From NCBI RefSeq assembly GCF_043290135.1, contig NC_134705.1, forward strand, positions 55,591,271 through 55,655,270: a DNA stretch of 64,000 bases, in the 5' to 3' direction. Below the pieces are notes generated by a model. That model was not told the DNA's origin. It was given only the letters and a program-made list of their open reading frames with translations, and searched no databases. A program made the position numbers and the translations under genes. Below are positions 23,008 through 35,164 of the stretch, one piece after another; within the stretch, counting starts at the first letter, position 1, and each line of letters opens with the position of its first letter. The DNA is from Rhipicephalus microplus (taxonomy: Eukaryota > Arthropoda > Arachnida > Ixodida > Ixodidae).

Positions 23008-23045
23008 ATTATTATTATTATTATTATTATTGCTAATATAATATT
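22756..23045. repeat. Compound (AAT)n-(AT)n-(ATT)n array, self-complementary
   Basis: About 35 AAT repeats (to 22860) are followed by a pure AT tract (about 22888-22950) and about 25 ATT repeats. The outer blocks are reverse complements of each other, so the tract can fold into one long hairpin. It also produces a spurious poly-Leu frame. Confidence 0.95.
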
Positions 23046-23079
23046 ATTCTTTACACCAATAATAATTATAACATCTGTA

Positions 23080-23262
23080 GTTTCACACCCCAAGACCAGG
23101 ATAAAGTTTTGAAGGGTGCTGTAGAGGGCTCCAGAAATTTGGACCATCTGCTGTTCTTCAAGCATTTTTGAATCCGCAAAAAACACGGCCGTAGAAGCCG
23201 GCATTTAATTTCACGACAGTCATGTCACCAGTATAGCGCCATAACCACTAAACCAGCATAAA
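23080..23262 (-). mobile_element. Diverged Ruka-type SINE
   Basis: GTAGAGGGCTCCAGAAATTT, GGACCATCTG and a tail CCATAACCACTAAACCAGC match the SINE in reverse, including a remnant of the tRNA-like head. It is next to the microsatellite, on the side where the SINE 3' tail should be. Confidence 0.6.
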
Positions 23263-23939
23263 TGTTTTTCATTGGATCCTAGTTCGGCATTGATTTTGGT
23301 GGAGGAATCGAGGCTGAGCGCTTGCTCGTCTCTCTGTCCAGCTTTTCGTCGCACCTGTGCAGGCTGCATGCTTAATTTAAGGCGACAAATTTTTATGTCA
23401 GGCTCAACCTAGACTTTAGTGTCGTATTGCCCGGATATGACATTTAGGCAGTTAGAGCTACCATATTTCAAAAAAAAAAGGACCATCATGTCCACAAAGT
23501 AAATATAACGTTAGAGGTGCTTGCTCTGAGGTGCATGGGGTGTTTCTTAGAGACACCATTTCTGTAGGAAGGCTTCTTAACGAGCCGATGCCTGATGCAT
23601 ACGTCAAAGGCAGCGTTGTCGGGTGCGTTCCTTGGCTAACACTGCACAAAGTTGGTCCCACAAGTCGACACGTTCACCACCTGCCCCTTTATGGCATACT
23701 GGTCGCCGCTGCCCTGCGTCAAATGCCAAACGCTCATAAATGGTAGACGGGGAGCTATCATGTTTTCTTCCATACGATTGACAGCAGGCGAGTAAGGGGG
23801 CTTGAAAAGACATCATTACTGGTGCGTTACACTGATCGTAGGAACCTGTCACTTGCTGCCGTGCCTACGATGCGACGGGAACGAAGTGGACGTAGTCGCG
23901 AACAGGTGAGCGCGCGGGCCGTTGAACACAGACGCCTTG

Positions 23940-24060
23940 GGTAGAGTAACCTAGGATATGGAGAGTGTCCAAAGCGCTGGCTCCCGTGGGGACCTTTTGC
24001 TGTGAACTTCCGCGCCACGCCGCTGCTGTGGCGGACTTGTGGGCTTTCTGCACTCGGAAG
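23940..24060 (-). repeat. Dispersed intronic repeat, copy 1 (inverted relative to copy 2)
   Basis: The reverse complement shares GCTTTGGACACTCTCC, CAAAAGGTCC and CGCGGAAG-type words in the same order with 26645-26786. The family is unknown to me. Confidence 0.6.
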
Positions 24061-24427
24061 CGCGCAGAAAGCGAAGGGCGTCTGCTACGCACGGTATAGT
24101 GTTTGAGCTGTATTTGCATGCAGGGCACTTCAAATATGCTCAACTTTAATAATGAGGTGTGGAATGGAGCTCACCCATCGTTAAGAGTTGTGTTAGTGCC
24201 TGGGGTCACAAGGAAACACAAAAATTTGTCTTTAAAACGACATCAACACGCATGGTGCTAGAGTTCGTGTACGCTAATTTGGTAGCTGTGCATGCTCAAA
24301 AACGCATAACATAAAAGGAAATAGCGAAAACAGCCCGATTGACATGGGCAAGCGAGTAGTAACACCATACATGGAAGAAATGCGAGTCATGAATAAAGTA
24401 AATTACTTCTTCAGTCAGCTGGAATAG

Positions 24428-24663
24428 GCCCGCCACGGTGGTCTAGTGACTAAGGTGCTCGGCTGCTGACCCAGAGGGCGCGGGATCGAATCCCTGCTGC
24501 GGCTGCTGCAATTTGGATATAGGCGGAAATGCTGTAGGCCCGTGTGCTCAGATTTCGGTGGACGTTGAATAACCCCAGGTGGTCAAAATTTCTGGAGTCC
24601 TCCACTACGGCGTCTCTAATAATAATATGCTGGTTTTGGGTTGTTAAACCCAACATTTAAAAT
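24428..24663 (+). mobile_element. Ruka-type SINE, full length
   Basis: It begins GCCCGCCACGGTGGTCTAGT with an A-box-like TCTAGTGACTAAGG and a B-box-like GGGATCGAATCCC, followed by the complete body and TTTTGGGTTGTTAAACCC. Flanks AGTCAGCTGGAATA (left) and AGTCAGATGAATA (right) form an imperfect duplication. It lies sense within the sulfotransferase intron. Confidence 0.85.
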
Positions 24664-26644
24664 AAGTCAGATGAATAACTTGCTGCAGTGAGCGCTTGGC
24701 CCACCGGTAACGGCTTTCAGTCACGGTTGCTGGTGGTTCGCAGCCGCATACCCATGTTCTATTAGATAACTTGCTAGCCTTGACTACTTCTTTTTAAAAA
24801 CAGAGAACAGCTAAAAGGGAACACGGCCGTTCGACTGCAATCTGATATTGCGGTGATATTTATGCGTCGGGAATGCCCTTATCTGGAGGAATTTCATCAG
24901 CATAAAATTTTCGAATGAGGTAAAATATGAAAAAAATATTCAATTGTTACTAGTCATTCGTTTTCATAACTCCAAGTATTTAAATATTGAGAGAATTGTA
25001 TATTTACGAAGCCCAAAACATCGAGTATACGAAATCAATCAAAGCTACTTGCACGTTGAAATTCGCTGAGTGTCACACTTTTTTAACGCACGGCGAAAGC
25101 CGCATCAGTAATTAATGTCCCAAGTGAACTTCTTTTCTGACATTTGCTCACAACATGAAATTCATTTATTTGATTTGTCTTGTTTCTCTGCGTACCTAAT
25201 ATTTCTTGCATGAAATTTACGGATGCGACCAGTTCTTTAAAATCTATGGGTAAGTTCGAGACAGGTGATGACCAAGTTTTCATCTTCCGGTGGAGACAAA
25301 TCGGACCAAAGTCATATTAAAAACCTTACACTCTTCCTGAAACTTGCAAATTGACCTTCGGCGTCCGGGTGCCGCCTCGGCGGTGAAAGCACGTCCGAGC
25401 ATAGGCGTGCATACACGGTTACACGGCTACCAGTCAGGGGAGAGCGGTAAAGATTCATCGCAGCGTGCCCCCATACCTATTATGTCCACGTTTGGGGCTG
25501 ACTTTGAGCCCGCCACGCACGTGTCGCAGCACCCTCTCTATATATTTTCACTATAAGCAGGTGATCACTTTGCGCCCCCCCTCTCTCAGGAGACTAAGGA
25601 CGTGCCCGCCCCCCACTCCGCTGCACGCCAGTGCGTACGAATGATGCAAAAAATTATCACGCGATGACGTCACCATGATATAAACGATGCCGAAGTTTGT
25701 GACGCCTTCATGTCGTCCCATTATGACATGGTGCCTCTACACTGTCTCCATGACTGGCCAAGCGATCACGGATACAGTGCAAATGAAAGTGAGGTGCAGA
25801 AGCTTGAGTTAAAATACTCTAAACTCTACAGGTAGTACGAAACCACGTTCGATGCAGAACAGTCCCACGGAGGGGGGGGGGGAATAAATAAAATTTTTCG
25901 ACTGAAGAAAAACAATGTGTATTTTCCACCGAGCTATCGCGCTGTCTTAGGTGACAACACGTACAATTCAGGACCTGGCGAGTTGTTATTGTTAATGGTG
26001 GCGTAAAGGTAAACTTGTCCAGTTATTGATTTCGTCACCGTTTAGTGACGTTAGTCATACAATGGCGCTAAGCATAAACCACTTTAACGAGACGCTAGAC
26101 TTCCGCCAATTACCTAGGTTTTTTGTTTCGCCTTTTAGTGCCGCACCCGCAACGACGGGCGCATACCGCTTCGTATGGGCCATTTAAATATTTCAACTAT
26201 CCGAGAAAACAAGCTGGACAAGAGGAAGAAATCTAACACACAAAATATAAGAGGTTTTAATCGTATTAGCATAAGCTAGCTACTTACTGCGCACGCACCT
26301 GCTACGTTCTAGAGGTTATTTATACGATTTATATCTTTTCATCTTCTGTAACACGTCTACGTTCGTCATTCCACAGGTAACTAAATTAAGCCCCCTTCGC
26401 GAATGATAAAGTGCGTCGAGAAAGCGTTCCTCAGATGGCCGAGAATGTGTGTATCATTGCGGTGATATAGACGTAAGCAAACCAGATCTCCCTCTGGCAC
26501 CAGACAGGCGCGTTATAAGCGCGGTAAGCCAATGCAGTGTGACGTTGCAGAGCCATAGTATTCAATATTGCCAAAATTATCGCAGTGTTGGCTAACAGCC
26601 GCGAAAACATCAGGTGCGTTGCAGGCGCCCAACGCTTTGCCGCG

Positions 26645-26786
26645 GCTTCCATCGCAGGAAAAGCCCACGGGTCTGGCACGACAACGCCGCGGCACGGAAG
26701 CTCACCACAAAAGGTCCTCACTCCTCTCATGTATTAGCGAGGCGCTTTGGACACTCTCCCATATTCTAGGTCACTCTAGCCATAGA
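26645..26786 (+). repeat. Dispersed intronic repeat, copy 2
   Basis: It is the inverted partner of 23940-24060, with words such as GCGGCACGGAAGCTCACCAC, CAAAAGGTCC and GCTTTGGACACTCTCC. Together the two copies could pair in the intron of the pre-mRNA. Confidence 0.6.
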
Positions 26787-27235
26787 GTTTCCTAATTTAC
26801 ACTAGAGAGAGCTCTGGCGCTGGTGTATATGGCAGCTGCTACTACGGCAATTCAGCAAGCATTGCAATGATGGATAGTACACGCAATTGTCTAATTTTTG
26901 TACTTCTGGCCTGCTTTTGACTCCGTGTGTGTTCGTGTGGCTTGAAGCTTTTTTTCACGACACAAAAATCAAGAAATGTTCAGCGATTGCGCTTCACCAC
27001 CTTATTCTTTTGCACTTACCTTTCCAAATCAGGTCCCAAAGTTCAAAATAGTTCAATCTTTATTCATAACATAATCAAAACACAGCAATAAAAGAAGCCG
27101 CAAGTACGATTCACCCCCCGCAAGTACGAAACTAGGCAAATGTGTGTACTACCCATCATTCCCATGGTCGCTGAACGATCGCAGCGACAGTGTCCCCTCT
27201 AGACTTCTTTGGGGACCTTCGACGCAAAAGTTTTG

Positions 27236-27254
27236 GTCTGTCTGTCTGTCTGTT

Positions 27255-27293
<39 letters not shown>

Positions 27294-27311
27294 ACACTTG
27301 TCTGTTTGTCT
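27236..27311. repeat. (TCTG)n tetranucleotide microsatellite
   Basis: About 19 repeats, mostly TCTG with some TTTG. Frames through it give spurious Cys-Leu-Ser-Val or Asp-Arg-Gln-Thr repeats. Confidence 0.95.
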
Positions 27312-29739
27312 ACTCTTAACGGCACCGGGTATTTGAAACGGCCGACCCCATCCGCAACGCCCACCAATGTTGCTCCAAATTGAATGTTCATATTTGTACA
27401 ATTGTCAATTCATAAGCAATTATTGTGCAAGTCCGGGGCACCATAACAAACCGTATATAATCTGCACGTGCATCTTTTACTAATAAATGCATACATAGGT
27501 AATTTTAAGGACCGTAGTGCTTATCATGCTGCGCTGACCATGCAACGCTTGCGCGAAAATGTGAGCGTTTCCAACGCTTTGCTAAGACGTGATGGCGGTG
27601 GCACCTACCCGTCGCCTTGCGTTCCTCACCTTATCACCTCTGAGACGGGCGCGCACACCCGTCTCAGATTCACGCGCTCCGTTTCGCAAGAAGACTGCTA
27701 GGTGGCGCTCATGTCTCACGTGTGATGTGACTTGCGCTCGTTCGCCTCCGCTGCACGCTTGAGGCACTCTAACGCAACGCCTTAAAAATAACATTTACCG
27801 ATTTTCTTGGCCAGAACACCAAACTAATTGTTCACTCTCTCCACACGCAAGATTATCGTCTTTCAGCGACATTTTTTTAGGAAACTCCATTACTCTAGCC
27901 ATGGGTGGCGGTGTGCCATCGAGTGAGCGTTGTTAGAATCAACGGAGAGTGCGCCGTGAGGGCGACCGGAGAAGTGTAAGTTGGCATTACTCGTACACAC
28001 GCCGGCCGCTATCAACTGACAAGGAACGAGCATGAGAAGCTTGCAGAGGAAGCTCCTAAAGACATCACGAAAAATTCACCCTCCCGAAATCAAACCCCTG
28101 ACTCCCTGGCCCACGCCGATAGGTGCCCGCTCCTTTACCTACTAAACATCGAAGAAGCCGCATCGCTCGTTAAAAATGCCGTTCCATCTGTCACGCATTC
28201 TTCTCACACAGTGCTTCCTCTTGAAAATGTCGGGTGGTTCCGCCATGTGCGCACGACTAAAGCAGGTAATGCGGCACATACTAGCGATGTGAAGACAATT
28301 CATCGACGTGCCATGGCTCGTTGTCGGAGTAGTACAGCTTCGATATGCTCCAGCAGCGTTTCGCCGCAGACTACTGCGGATGCGATAGCACTGCCTAATA
28401 TGAACCTGCGCTTTTCAGTGCTGGAGGAATGCGCCGTCGACGGGCGAATGTCATGCCTCGAAGGAGGGAGACACAGGCCACCCGGAAGTGGAGCCCCTGC
28501 ATGCGTTCACGGCTCAAGTCATGAAGATGTGCCTCCGGTGTTGCTGAAGCGCAGTGTAGAAGTAAAGTGTATGAGCGCTGGCGTAGGTTACTCTATTACT
28601 CACGAGCGCACATCATGCCGTTCGTTTTCTTCACTGACAACGCCTTGAAGACGTGGATATTGAGTAGTAGTCGTGTTTATCACGTGTTTGTTGATGTAAT
28701 TTTTCCGCGGGATTCAAGACCGTTTCTGTCCGGGTATCTGTTGAAAACTTCAGCTACCATAACGGCTAAATCATCATTGTAGGCGTTAGCCACCGTTATG
28801 TAGATGTGCCATAAGGTAGTGATGTGAGTGTATTTACGTCAAACAATGCTATAGCTGTCAAACGCCAGTATACATTGCACACTCTCTCATATAATTAATA
28901 AGCCCTACTTCTGCGAAGACCCATTTGACTTTCGTGTTATTCCGATTCCTATGACTGAAGTATCAGCCATGGATTTTTGTATGTGTTGTAGAGAACATTT
29001 GTCACCGACGAAAACTCTGACACTGCTCCTCGCTTACCGCAGATCGCAACTGACTGTGCCGAAATAGTATCGAATGTTGTCGGCTGTCATAATCATATTG
29101 CGCGAGCAGCACAAAATGTTTCTGCACATTCTCGAACTCAAGCCAGCACCAGTGCCAGTGCTAGATTGTACCATCACTGATGTATGAGAGCCCACGCACT
29201 TTACCTAGAAGCAGTACCTGAACGGTTCTGCTCGTCACCCTTATTTTTATTGTGAATTTTCTGTTGCACTGCGCCAAGGGACACCCAATAAGCAGGATAT
29301 TTCCCGGTTTGGTAGCTGCATAACGCACTACAAAACGACGATAGTGTGAACATGAGCTGGCTTACTTTTCATACGGTTCTTCAGTATGTGATAAAACAAA
29401 AGTCAAGGGTCATCTTTCATTTATGTATTAGGCCTCTAAAGAAAATGATGCTTACAAGGAACGCATTACGGTGAATAAAAATATTTAAGATCGCGGTTCA
29501 CGCAATGCAACGCCGTCACTCAGTTCTTGTTTTCATATGGTGCCACGTCTTGCGTTTCTCCTTCCCTCACAGTTTACCTGCTTCAGTATACAATGCACAA
29601 AAGCGAATTCCCGTTTTCAAGGCAATATTTTCACTAGCTTCCTTCAACTTCCTTATTTTCAATCCAAAAATAACGGCGTGTGAAAAGAATTGCGTGCTTT
29701 TATGTCATTTGTTCTATTGGCACAGGCTATAGGCCTACG

Positions 29740-29865
29740 CGATGTGTTGTGGTTAGATCATTTGCCTCGCATGCAAAAGGTCCGTGGTTCGATTCCTCGT
29801 GCTGCGCAGTTCCCGACCGGATAAAAAAAATGCGCGTGTTGATGGAACTGCATAAAAAGCCCTAG
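29740..29865 (+). mobile_element. tRNA-like repeat (probable SINE head)
   Basis: TGTGGTTAGATCATTTGCC, a stem TTTGC/GCAAA around CTCGCAT, and GTGGTTCGATTCC resemble a D arm, an anticodon arm and a T arm. The acceptor stem does not pair well and a poly-A run follows, so a tRNA-derived repeat or pseudogene is more likely than a working tRNA gene. GCGACCGGAGAAGTGTAA downstream (29924) also occurs at 27961. Confidence 0.45.
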
Positions 29866-31640
29866 GCTGAGCCCTCACCGGTGACCAACGCCGGTAACGC
29901 ACTCCCTCACCAGAGAAGGGCGACCGGAGAAGTGTAACCACCCTGGTGCAGTATCTCACCACTACCTCCCACATGCATACGTCATTTCACTCACTGCCCT
30001 CAGTCCCCAGCAGCTGCGAAGCAACTGACCACGGTGGTGGTCAGATCTGCAATGCATCAAAGGGTGCTAAGAATCTCTGTATCCGGACAGGCCGCCATTA
30101 GAACCTGGACTTCGCAATGTTACCTTATCTAGTGAGGCATGTAGAGCTGTACTATTCGAGAAGCTAGAGGGTGTTAAATGAGATATAATAGGGCTCAGTG
30201 GGGTGAGGAGGACATATGAGGCCTATACGGTGCTACAGAATGGGCACGTCTTTTGCTATCGGGGCTACGAACGACATGGTTTCCTCGCATCGGTTCATGA
30301 CAGTGATAAGCAGTCACAGCGGCTATCGTTTTTGTGGTCAATAGAAAAACGTGTTCGTCGTAAAGCCACCACCATCGTTGTGGCCCTGCTGAGACCGCAC
30401 AATGGGGCAAATGCTATGGTCGTTCGTACGCGGATTGTTAAAGAGAACTAGAATCATTTTGTGCACTAGCACACAAGCGGGTTTGTCAAGGGACATTTTT
30501 TGTGCGCATTTGTAATAAGCAGAACAACACTAATACTGAACAGATATAAAGTTCAAAACTCTCAATTTGAATATGTTGCAAACCAATCTACAACTTTCTT
30601 TTCGAAATATTTTATCCATCCTCATTCCTTCAAAAGTTAGGTAAATAAACAGATCTAATAAAATATTATTTGAGAACTCCAGGAAACGGTGAGCAACGTG
30701 CATTTGGTCGTGCAGCAATTACGTTTTCTGGCATATTTTTAAACTCTGGCTGAAGTTACGTGGTACACCCTGTATAGACAGTATATTAACTTAGTGTTTG
30801 TACGGTGCAAACACGGATACTATACTCGAAATATTTCACACGTAATTTAGTTTTATGCAGTAGTTTCGCAATATTGTTTTTATGCACTTGCTGAAAATGA
30901 TGCATATGATGCCAGAACCGGTAGGCGTCTCGCAAAAAAGAAAAAAAGAAAGCTCGAAGGAGCATTATATTTCACTTGATATATATGGTTTGCATGTGTG
31001 CTCTTACATCATGATACAATATTGACCTACGTTGTCATCACATGGAAGTTTGACTGTTTGACAGCTATGTGGCAAAATGACTACAATAGTTCATTTCGGC
31101 TCGTGACTTGTTAGAGAGACACGACGAGAAGAATGCTATAAACAGCAAGCAAGAGAAAGAAGTACACAGTAGGAGTGAGGAAGCAATGAATGTAAAAGAA
31201 TAAAAAATGGAGTGGAAAAAACAAGACTAACTAAAATGATACAAAAAGGCCACCAGCACCTCATTTCCTTCTAGATTGATACCACCAGTGCGAATATACG
31301 TTGCTTTCCAGTGAAACTCGAGATTTTCAGACGCTGAGTGCAAACAAGTGCAGGTAATTGAAAACTTTTTGCCGCTGACGTACGCGCAAGAAAATGAATA
31401 AAAAGAACAAATGAATCTGATTACACAATGTGAAATTGAAGTTTCAGATAAAGATTATGAGACAACAAATGCCGGTTGTACAATTTCTTTGAAATTAGGC
31501 GAATACCACAAAATGATACTAAGAACAATTTTGGCTAACCCTTTTTTATTGATGTATGACGAATAGAATTGAATACGATGACAAACTGAGAAATCACCAT
31601 GGACGCCTTATTCCCCCGTATCTGTGCGACGTTTCTGCAG

Positions 31641-32259
31641 GTACATATACGTCACCCGGAATCCCTACGACTGCTGCGTTTCGTACTTCCACCACGTGCG
31701 AGACTCGCCCGTCTACAACTACGCAGACGCGACGCTAGACGAATTCGTGGACGTGTTCGTCGAAGGGAAGGTCAGTTGTGGGGACTACTTCTACCACCTC
31801 ATCTCGTGGTACGAGCACCGAGACGACGAGAACGTACTCTTCATCACCTACGAAAGACTTAAGGAGGACATTGCAGGGTCAGTGCTGCAGATAGCCGACT
31901 TCCTCGGAAAGCAGCACGGGGAGGAGCTGCGCCGAGACGCCGCTCTGTTCGCGAAGATCACCGATATGGTGAGCGCACCTAGCATGCGCCAGGCCTTCAG
32001 CTCGGGCATCAAGGCCGTCATGCCCAACCTGCTCTCTCTGCCCCCGGAGAAAGCTCTGAAATCTGTCGAGGTGTACCGAAGTGTGCTGAGAAAAAAGCGC
32101 ATGTCCACCGTCAAGAGTGAGTTCATCCGAAAGGGCGTTGTCGGGGACTGGAGAAACTATTTGGAGGAGAAGCACATAGAAAAAATCAAACACTGGATTG
32201 CGCTTAAAACGCAGGACAGCGATGTCATGAAGCTGTGGGGAAACGCTGGTTTGCCCTAG
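31641..32259 (+). CDS. Cytosolic sulfotransferase, last coding exon
   Basis: This exon follows TTTCTGCAG and supplies residues 109-314. It starts with YIYVTRNPYDCCVSYFHHV, containing the 3'-phosphate-binding RNPxDxxVS motif. It continues with LISWYEHRDDENVLFITYERLKED, a conserved helix region, and ends with RKGVVGDWRNYLEE, the RKGxxGDW PAPS-binding and dimerisation segment near the C-terminus. The stop TAG is at 32257-32259. The combined length of about 314 residues fits cytosolic family members, and no signal peptide or membrane segment is visible. All key motifs are intact, so the gene is probably functional. Confidence 0.92.
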
Positions 32260-32773
32260 TTGCTTTTGGAACTGCCAGAAGTTATGCATTGTCTTAAAGA
32301 TTGTACCTGTCTGGGTCTCACTGAGCCGTATGACATCGACATAAAAGTTGTGTAGTTAGCTCGTAATCAATAGACAACTAGTGCGCACACTCACACTGTG
32401 CCTCGCTATCTTTACATGTCAGGCCTGAACAAAGCAAGGGAAATTTTTTGTATGGGCTCGTTTTTATGCTAGACACATAGAAATTATTCCAACAGACAAG
32501 TCTGCCGAGGAAACTAACAGGTCTAGTCATCAGCTCCTGCATTGACCCACAGAGTTGTAATAATCATGTGAATCATGATGCATTAAAAGGGATGATAAAT
32601 CACACTTTTGTCATAAGGTTTTCAATGCTGAACTTTTGCATGCAGTCATGTGAAGTATTGAGCATTGATCTCTCTTCGAACATAACATGAATCTTTATTG
32701 TTCACAATATTTGGTAAAAAAAACTTTTCCGTTACTTTGTATGCCCTTCTTCGGTTTTGAGCCGATTAAGGTA

Positions 32774-32779
32774 AATAAA
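32774..32779 (+). terminator. Candidate polyadenylation signal of the sulfotransferase
   Basis: AATAAA occurs 515 bp after the stop codon in an AT-rich 3' region. In sequence this AT-rich, occurrence by chance is possible. Confidence 0.4.
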
Positions 32780-33361
32780 ATATAGACGAAACTGCAACAT
32801 ATTTGTTGTTCGCTAAATTCGTAATTGGGTATCGTTTCTCATTTACCATTACGCTAGAAATTAGAAAATTTCTTATTATTACTATAGGAAACTGGAACAG
32901 TCGTCAATGAACATTTAGTCGTTATCACACATTATAAAAATTTCTTTAATGAATGAACTCAAATTACGAATTTCCGAAGTGCCTTCCGTTTTAGCATTTT
33001 ACAATGTTTAGGATTCCGGTAATTTGTCCGTTAGACGTTCAACTCCCCCTATTATTATTACTTGTTAGAAATCAACTATTCATTGTGTACCCTTAGTCTC
33101 TGTGTTTCTTTTGCACTTTTTAAGAATCAGCTGTTTCTAACTAGATGAAATAGTTGCGCTGCTGCAATACTGGCGCTCCTTTTATAAACTGCAGTTACAT
33201 GTTCTTGCCAGCTAGTCAGAGGATCACCTTTTCTTCGAATTAGGGGCTGATTAAAAGGCTTTAACTTTTTTGACGAGGTGTGCTGGTTATTTTTAACGCA
33301 AGCAGTTTGACAGTCTCCAATATTACTCCGACGTCTTCTTCATTTGAGCACACCGTGCAGA
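32780..33361. other. AT-rich intergenic spacer
   Basis: No gene or recognised repeat was found. Confidence 0.4.
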
Positions 33362-33720
33362 AAAGGATGAATCATCATCGCCATCATCATCATCATCATC
33401 AACCTGACTACGCCCACTGGAGGACAAAGGCTTCTTCTGTGTTCCGCCAGTCAACCTGGCCCAGTGCTTGCTGCTGCCACTTCACACCCGCAAACTTCCT
33501 AATGTCATCTGCCTACTTAACTGTCTGTCTCTCCTCGCCTGCTTGCTTTCTCTTGTAATCCAGTCTGTGATCCTTAACGGCCTGCAGTTATCTTGCGTTT
33601 GCGCTACGTTCACAACAACCGTTTGTTGCCTGTTCACTTTACTGTCTTTTTGTTCCTTGGGGTTACACTTATCAACTTCTTTTTCATCGCTTGCTGCTTC
33701 ATTTCATCACTTACCTCAAC
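33362..33720 (-). pseudogene. LINE 3' fragment with (ATG)n tail
   Basis: Minus-strand translation gives ADDIRKFAGVKWQQQALGQ, then VDWRNTEEAFVLQWA and a stop, which resembles the extreme C-terminus of a widespread arthropod LINE (I think RTE- or L1-like). On this strand it is followed by GATGATG repeats (33371-33400), the usual simple-repeat tail. A stop precedes the block, so this is a dead-on-arrival fragment; its upstream limit is uncertain. Confidence 0.6.
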
Positions 33721-34006
33721 TCAAGTTAAGTTGAGTTGACAACCTCAAGGTAAGTTGAAACAGAATCTCGCTTTTGAATCGGAATACCGGTGAGATAGAT
33801 AATTTAACCAGACGTCTTTGGTGAAGGTGATGCCATTTCTTTTAGCCTAGCTTTGCTAAGCAAGTTGCATGTTGTGTCGGCTTTACGGTTTTCACATTAT
33901 TCTTTTTGAATTGATCAACCTCTAATTAATTTGAGTTTATGGTCGCATTCTATGTATGATCTGTAGGGTTTAACGTCCGAAATACTCCTGTATAGATGAA
34001 TGAATA

Positions 34007-34037
<31 letters not shown>

Positions 34038-34039
<2 letters not shown>

Positions 34040-35164
34040 CAATACCTCCCCCGCACCCGCTCTTCCTCAAGTGAGCAGTGTGCCGCCGTTCTTGTATTTC
34101 ACCTTTCCGTGTAGTCCACTGGGGGCTCGTTCGTCTTTGGAGTTTAAGACAAGGTAATGGGGGGAGCTTAAGGGCTTCGAGTGCGTGCTGGTGACGTCAG
34201 GAGGAATGAAAAAGTCGGTGATTGAGGCGCCGCCATCGATATTCATTATATGCAATGGCTCCTAGTCAGTGAAGGAACATAATGTGCGTTAAGAATTAAA
34301 GAAGTGAAAAAGAACAGGGGGGGGGGGGGGGAGACTGTACTACATCCGGGACAGTCACCACACAGTTGCGGCTCACTGGGAACACATGCGCGCATGTATA
34401 AAAAGTTAACGAAACCACCTAGCTGTCAGCTCCTTGTCAGTGAAGGAACAGAATGTGCGTTAAAACCTATAGAAGAAAAAAAAGAAAAGAAAAAGGGGGG
34501 GGGGACCGTACGACATCCGGGAGAACTTATCTGTACGTTCCGGCTGTGCTTGATGAGGCAAATCATTTCTATGTTGTCAGATGCATAGGCCAAAAGCTTT
34601 GTTAGCGGGTGATAGTATTGTCGTAATAAAACCGGACTGATTAGAGAGAAGCGTTTGCGTCTTTTAGCGCTCGTAACGCTGACAGAGTGCCTGGGTGTTC
34701 ATTTATTCCGTAATTTATCGCGTTAAATTTCTAGATAAAATAATATTCGCGTTGTTCCCGTTCTCTGATTGTTCGAAAGTTGTTTTCTAGTAGTGTAAGC
34801 CTGATGTCATCAAAGCTGTGGTCTTTGTGCAGTGTTTTGAAAGTGGAAAGCCTGGCAGAGATCGTACATGTGCCCGATGGTTGTTGAATCTATCTTTAAA
34901 TTTATTAAATGATCCTTTATATTTTTCGGCCGTCTGTATACAACACAAGGAGGAGAAGTGAAAATTTTGGATAGTTGCACGCTCTATTCCAATATGTTAA
35001 AGTGTTTTCTTAGGACCTTGTTTATGTTCGGTGGGTTGCTCGTGAAAGTTAATAGCAAGTTTTTGTTGCGGTGTTGGTCGGCGTTTTTCTGGTGGTTGAG
35101 AAGAATCTGGCGGTACAGATTTTCAGCTTTTTTGATGGCGTCATCGATGATAGCTGGCGGGTAT
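34038..35164 (-). repeat. Inverted copy of the PLE1 3' half, with internal deletion
   Basis: Read in reverse it matches 36930-38277, including YPPAIIDDAIKKAEN, KHFNILE and the G-rich 3' UTR. Compared with the body it lacks about 220 bp (positions equivalent to 37206-37425), which removes the Cys-rich region and the start of the GIY-YIG domain. The deletion endpoints share TAG. The right boundary with the body is a sharp junction at about 35164. Confidence 0.85.

Larger units (their letters stand above)
22343..31640 (+). other. Sulfotransferase intron, 9298 bp, repeat-filled
   Basis: It begins GTACGAAG and ends TTTCTGCAG. It contains a compound (AAT)(AT)(ATT) array, a diverged Ruka copy, a full Ruka copy, an inverted pair of roughly 120-bp repeats, a (TGTC)n tract and a tRNA-like repeat. 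A 145-codon plus-strand frame at 28211-28648 has no recognisable motif. No further sulfotransferase exon is needed, since the two coding exons join seamlessly. Confidence 0.8.

Noticed and set aside
27149..27401. Frames with Thr-Asp-Arg-Gln or Cys-Leu-Ser-Val repeats
   Set aside because: Translation of the (TCTG)n tract.
28211..28648. 145-codon plus-strand open frame in the sulfotransferase intron
   Set aside because: It lies in the intron, has no recognisable domain, and nothing supports transcription as a separate gene. It could be part of an unknown repeat.
29740..29815. Functional tRNA gene
   Set aside because: D, anticodon and T arms look tRNA-like, but the acceptor stem does not pair and a poly-A run follows; it fits a tRNA-derived repeat.
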